Source of the DNA: Leptolyngbya sp. PCC 6406
GTDB lineage: Bacteria; Cyanobacteriota; Cyanobacteriia; Phormidesmidales; Phormidesmidaceae
DNA length: 56,726 nucleotides
Assembly: GCF_000332095.2 (NCBI RefSeq)
Contig: NZ_KI913949.1
Coordinates: 3,797,279-3,854,004, forward strand
Direction of reading: 5' to 3'
Shown: positions 53,711 through 56,726 of the stretch, one piece after another
How the letters are laid out: each line of letters starts with the position of its first letter
How positions within the stretch are numbered: position 1 is the first letter of the stretch
Program-made: the position numbers and the translations under genes
Notes under the pieces: generated by a model
The model's input: the letters and a program-made list of their open reading frames with translations, nothing else
Told to the model about the DNA's origin: nothing
The model's database searches: none

Positions 53711-54245
53711 AGTAGGTCGGCGTATAAAGTTCGAGGTGTGTTACGAACAGTAAATCCTCTTAGATCCTTGCACACAGACTGTTTCAGGTGCTCAAGTACG
53801 TGTTCAATCGCTATACCTTAGCTAGCACTGCTTAGCAGAAATGAAGCCGCCATTAGTCCCCTCATTCCCGTATTCCAAGTTCGCTTTGCGAGTGCCTTGC
53901 ACTCAGCGTGACCCGAGGTCGTAAACGGCAATCCGTACTAGCCCAACAAGCCCCCCGCGAAAGCGAGATAGTCCATCCGGATTTGTTAGTAGACGAGTTG
54001 ATCCCCAAAATCATCCGTAGCAAAACGTAATATTCCCCGGCAACCCTTCATATTTAGGGGATATCACCGTTGTCAATGCTGTAAATTCCCAACTCAGCCC
54101 CATGGTCGCAAGACATCCTACTGTTTCCTTGTCAATATGATGGGTATCTGCTGCCAACGGATACCCAATCCTGATCCATAGAACTTCGATCCGTTAGGTG
54201 CACAACCGTGGACCTCTACAGGGATTTTTGTTTAGGAGAAAGACT

Positions 54246-55517
54246 ATGTCCTCTTCCTTACACCTTGACCTCAAACCCCTCGCCTTCGCACCCGCTAGAG
54301 ATGACAAACTGAGGCAACAACTCCTCAGCCAAGGCATTCAAGTCCTCACCGAACAGGAAGCCCTACGGGGGTCAAGACCTTGGGATATTATTTGCCAAGA
54401 TGATCAGCGAGAAACCGTCCTCAAGCAGTTCAAAATCTTCAAAACCCTAGGACTGGGCAACACCTACATTCAAGGTCTATGGCATTGTGAACGGATTGAT
54501 CTGCTCTCCGAACGCCTTTTCGCCCTGAATCCAGGCACTAAAACCAACTCCCTTATCTTTGAGTTGCCCAACTCCCCATCCTTAGTTCTAGAACAGGTTT
54601 TGTACAAAACATTTAACCTGTCTCTAATCCGACAGAATGATGTAGCAAAGGTCCATTACGCTCTACCTACGGAACTGTATCAAGGCTTTCTCGGAGAGTC
54701 GATGAAATACACCACGGGAGATTGGACTGGACTGGATCAGGTGCCGGAAAACCTCACCGCTGCCCAGCACCAGAATCTGGATTACTGGTGTAACGAGCTA
54801 AGCATTAGCAATGGCGATATTCTTCTGGACTGTGGTTGTGGCTGGGGAACCCTACTCGACTATTTAAGCCCTCGTGTCGATGTTACCTACATTGGCATCA
54901 CCATTTCCGAAGAACAGCTCAACTATTGTCGCAGCACTTTTGAAGACTTTGAGAACGCCTATTTCTACAACCATAGCTACCACAATCGATATCAGGACAT
55001 TCTGGCCGCATCCGGTGTAGATCACATCACAAAATGCCTTTTCTTGGAAACGATTGAGCATGGCGGCACCAGAAATTGGCCGAATATTCTCAAAAATGTC
55101 CGGGAGGTGATCAGTCCCGACGGTCTCTTGGGAATCCAAACAATTGGCGCTGATCATCCCAACTTGGTCTGCGATCCCTATATCAATCGCTATATTTTCC
55201 CCCATGCTTCTCTAGGTTCTCCCTCAGAACTGGGGCGAGCCATTGAGAGCGATCGCCAATTCGTCAAATGCAAGGAACATAATATTGCCCATCACTATCC
55301 AGCAACGTTGCGGGCCTGGAATCACTTTTTTCAACAAAACTGGGAAGAGATTCAGCCCTATATTCAACCCATCCTTGACTTGACCCCGTTTCAAACCCTG
55401 GATGAATGGAAGCGCCACTGGGAATTTTATCTATTGCTCTGTGCGGGAGCTTTCGTGGCCGGAACCTATCCCCAGGTCTATCAACTGACAGCAAAACCCA
55501 ATTTTTTCAAGGCTTAG
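54246..55517 (+). CDS. CFA-synthase-like SAM methyltransferase with extra N-terminal domain
   Basis: The protein is 423 aa. Residues ~1-125 form an unassigned domain (DDKLRQQLLSQGIQVLTEQE, PWDIICQDDQRETVLKQFK). From ~135 it matches cyclopropane-fatty-acid synthases: VHYALPTELYQGFLGESMKY, the SAM motif LLDCGCGWGTLLDYL, YIGITISEEQLNYCRS and CLFLETIEHGG. It probably methylates an unsaturated lipid or similar substrate. The start at 54246 follows TAGGAGAAAGACT. It is less GC-rich than its neighbours and flanked by decayed repeats, hinting at transfer. Confidence 0.82.
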   Translation: MSSSLHLDLKPLAFAPARDDKLRQQLLSQGIQVLTEQEALRGSRPWDIICQDDQRETVLKQFKIFKTLGLGNTYIQGLWHCERIDLLSERLFALNPGTKTNSLIFELPNSPSLVLEQVLYKTFNLSLIRQNDVAKVHYALPTELYQGFLGESMKYTTGDWTGLDQVPENLTAAQHQNLDYWCNELSISNGDILLDCGCGWGTLLDYLSPRVDVTYIGITISEEQLNYCRSTFEDFENAYFYNHSYHNRYQDILAASGVDHITKCLFLETIEHGGTRNWPNILKNVREVISPDGLLGIQTIGADHPNLVCDPYINRYIFPHASLGSPSELGRAIESDRQFVKCKEHNIAHHYPATLRAWNHFFQQNWEEIQPYIQPILDLTPFQTLDEWKRHWEFYLLLCAGAFVAGTYPQVYQLTAKPNFFKA

Positions 55518-55592
55518 CCTGCCCGATAGGGCTTGGGGGTGAGGGCCGAGATGCGTGTACACGTAGCCCTAGGAAGGGAGCCGGATTCGGAG
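55518..55592. repeat. Short gap with a family 2 fragment
   Basis: GGGGGTGAGGGCCGAGATGC resembles the right part of family 2 elements, followed by palindromic CGTGTACACG like the ends of the nested element at 53441. The region lies between convergent genes. Confidence 0.4.
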
Positions 55593-56726
55593 TTATCCCA
55601 GCATCCGTAGGGCCGCAGCACTGTGAATCTGCACCGCCTCTTGGGGATCCGCGAGCAGGGTTTGAAGTAGGGGAATGGCGGATTGGGCCTGGAGCCGACC
55701 GAGGGCTAGGGCAATGGCTTGTTTTTGGGCAGCGGCGGTGGGCTGGTCAATGAGCGCCGTGAGCCAGGTTTGCAGCACCGTCTGGGTTTGTTGGCCCAGA
55801 GGACCGTCGCCAAGATGGCCCAGAGCAGAAATGATTTCGAGCTGCACAGGGGAGGCGACTTTTTCCCAAGCCGCTGTCAAGGCCGTTAAGGCGGATTCTG
55901 AAGTCAGCCAGCCCAGGGATCGCACAATGCTAATTTGCAGTGGCTCCGGGGTCTGGGGAGAGGAAAGGGCTCGGGCGAGAGTTTCGATGATCAGGGACTG
56001 GCCCAAAGGGGCCATCGCGGTTTCGGTCCCGAAGCGCCCCAGGGCCACAACGGCGGCTTGGCGAACAGAAAGAGCCCGATCCCAGAGCGCGGGTTGGACA
56101 TGGGCAACGAGATCCACCTGTCCCAGCAAGTCTGTGCGAAGTCCCAGGGCCGTCACCGCCTCCCGCCGGACAGAATCCACCCTATCCCCTAGGGCCGCTA
56201 GCAGTACGGGCAAAATCCGCTCATCCCGAAACTGGGCCAAGGCTTCTATAACCATAGTTCGCACTTCTGCATCCGGATCCTGGGCTACCCACAACAACGG
56301 CTCCACCGTAGCCGGGTGACCCATCCGCGCCAGAATCTGCACCGCCAGAGATCGCTGATCTGCGATGGTCCGGGACCGGCCCAAAGGGGCCATCGCGAGG
56401 AGAGGTTCCAGCGCCGCGACTCCCGCCGCCCCACAGTTCCCCAGCGCCGCTGCCGCCGCCGCCGTCAGTTCCGGTTCGTGGCTATGTAACAGCACCTCCA
56501 GAAGTCCCTGCACCACACCCGGACCACTGATTTGACCCAAAATCTGAGCCACAAACCACTGTAGTTCCCAATCTGAGGTGTCATCTTGCAAGCGCTCCAG
56601 CAATGACGGTAGCGCCACCTCCCCCAGTTGAGACAAATCCTTTGCGACCTCCCAGCGCCGTTGAAAATCCCCCGTTTCTAATTCCTCTAGGAGGGTATTG
56701 AGGGTGGGGTGGGGGGTGGGGTGGGG
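55593..56726 (-). CDS. HEAT-repeat protein, partial
   Basis: The C-terminal ~377 residues of a PBS-lyase-type HEAT-repeat protein (DPDAEVRTMVIEALAQFRDE, VDSVRREAVTALG, ALSVRQAAVVALGRFG), running off the right edge. The frame stays open from 56636 to the edge as LNTLLEELETGDFQRRWEVA and so on, preceded by HPTPHPT from a CCCCACC repeat. The real start is therefore upstream or within that repeat. Related proteins act as scaffolds or as phycobilin lyase subunits; nothing here decides which. Confidence 0.8.
   Translation of the reverse strand, partial: PHPTPHPTLNTLLEELETGDFQRRWEVAKDLSQLGEVALPSLLERLQDDTSDWELQWFVAQILGQISGPGVVQGLLEVLLHSHEPELTAAAAAALGNCGAAGVAALEPLLAMAPLGRSRTIADQRSLAVQILARMGHPATVEPLLWVAQDPDAEVRTMVIEALAQFRDERILPVLLAALGDRVDSVRREAVTALGLRTDLLGQVDLVAHVQPALWDRALSVRQAAVVALGRFGTETAMAPLGQSLIIETLARALSSPQTPEPLQISIVRSLGWLTSESALTALTAAWEKVASPVQLEIISALGHLGDGPLGQQTQTVLQTWLTALIDQPTAAAQKQAIALALGRLQAQSAIPLLQTLLADPQEAVQIHSAAALRMLG

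Larger units (their letters stand above)
53213..54245. other. 1-kb gene-free region of nested repeats
   Basis: The left half consists of three interleaved MITE-like elements (53221-53710). The right half (53710-54245) has no intact gene. A minus-strand stretch near 53730-53800 reads IAIEHVLEHLKQSVCKDLRG, which might be a decayed gene piece, but the family was not recognised. The CFA-like gene's ribosome-binding site TAGGAGAAAG is at the right end. Confidence 0.5.

Overview
The window is chromosomal DNA from a cyanobacterium. The evidence is ndhB, ycf66, cyanobacterial-type small conserved proteins, hetZ/patU and many copies of the HIP1 octamer GCGATCGC. It is a diazotroph: the left end carries the 3' part of a cyanobacterial nif cluster. 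The hetZ-patU pair suggests a filamentous lineage. Nothing here shows whether it makes heterocysts, and I do not name a genus.

Layout. (1) 1-7.4 kb holds nif genes on the plus strand: a NifE-NifN fusion, nifX, the DUF269 and DUF683 partners, nifW, hesA, hesB, fdxH, feoA and a flavodoxin. (2) 7.7-10.3 kb holds nif-edge genes: a cupin, a NifO/ArsC-like protein, a SAM methyltransferase, a molbindin relic and a 158-aa hypothetical protein. (3) 10.5-15.8 kb holds hetZ-patU, purB, a small hypothetical gene and ycf66. (4) 16.2-28 kb is an accessory island beginning at tRNA-Val(CAC). It contains a C5 DNA methyltransferase, its putative restriction partner split by nested IS66 and IS4 elements, a truncated Uma2 gene, an MNT nucleotidyltransferase with a broken HEPN partner, a DUF2283 small-gene module, and McrBC with an EVE-like reader region. 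(5) 28-56.7 kb is mostly core genome: ppk1, an MscS-like channel, pyrG, a threonine dehydratase-like enzyme, cobU, a Rieske oxygenase, ilvH, infC, an MFS-HEAT membrane protein, a NIF3-like protein, an alpha/beta hydrolase, a class-A-beta-lactamase-like protein, topA, ndhB, a CFA-synthase-like methyltransferase and a HEAT-repeat protein running off the right edge.

A recurrent theme is repeat invasion. At least three families of ~100-145 bp terminal-inverted-repeat (MITE-like) elements plus 7-8-bp tandem repeats sit at gene ends. In places they have become coding: they form the linker of the NifE-NifN fusion, the last residues of NifEN, and the C-terminal tail of the MFS-HEAT protein.

The nif genes shown are those for FeMo-cofactor assembly (NifEN, NifX, DUF269, NifO), stabilisation and Fe-S supply (NifW, HesA, HesB, FeoA) and electron delivery (FdxH, flavodoxin). 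nifHDK, nifB and other genes must lie to the left. The strongest novel observations are the repeat-built NifEN fusion, the exact reconstruction of the doubly interrupted restriction gene, the paired Uma2/MNT relics bracketing the island, a flavodoxin whose FMN-stacking tyrosine position reads histidine, and the juxtaposition of a cytosine methyltransferase with McrBC.
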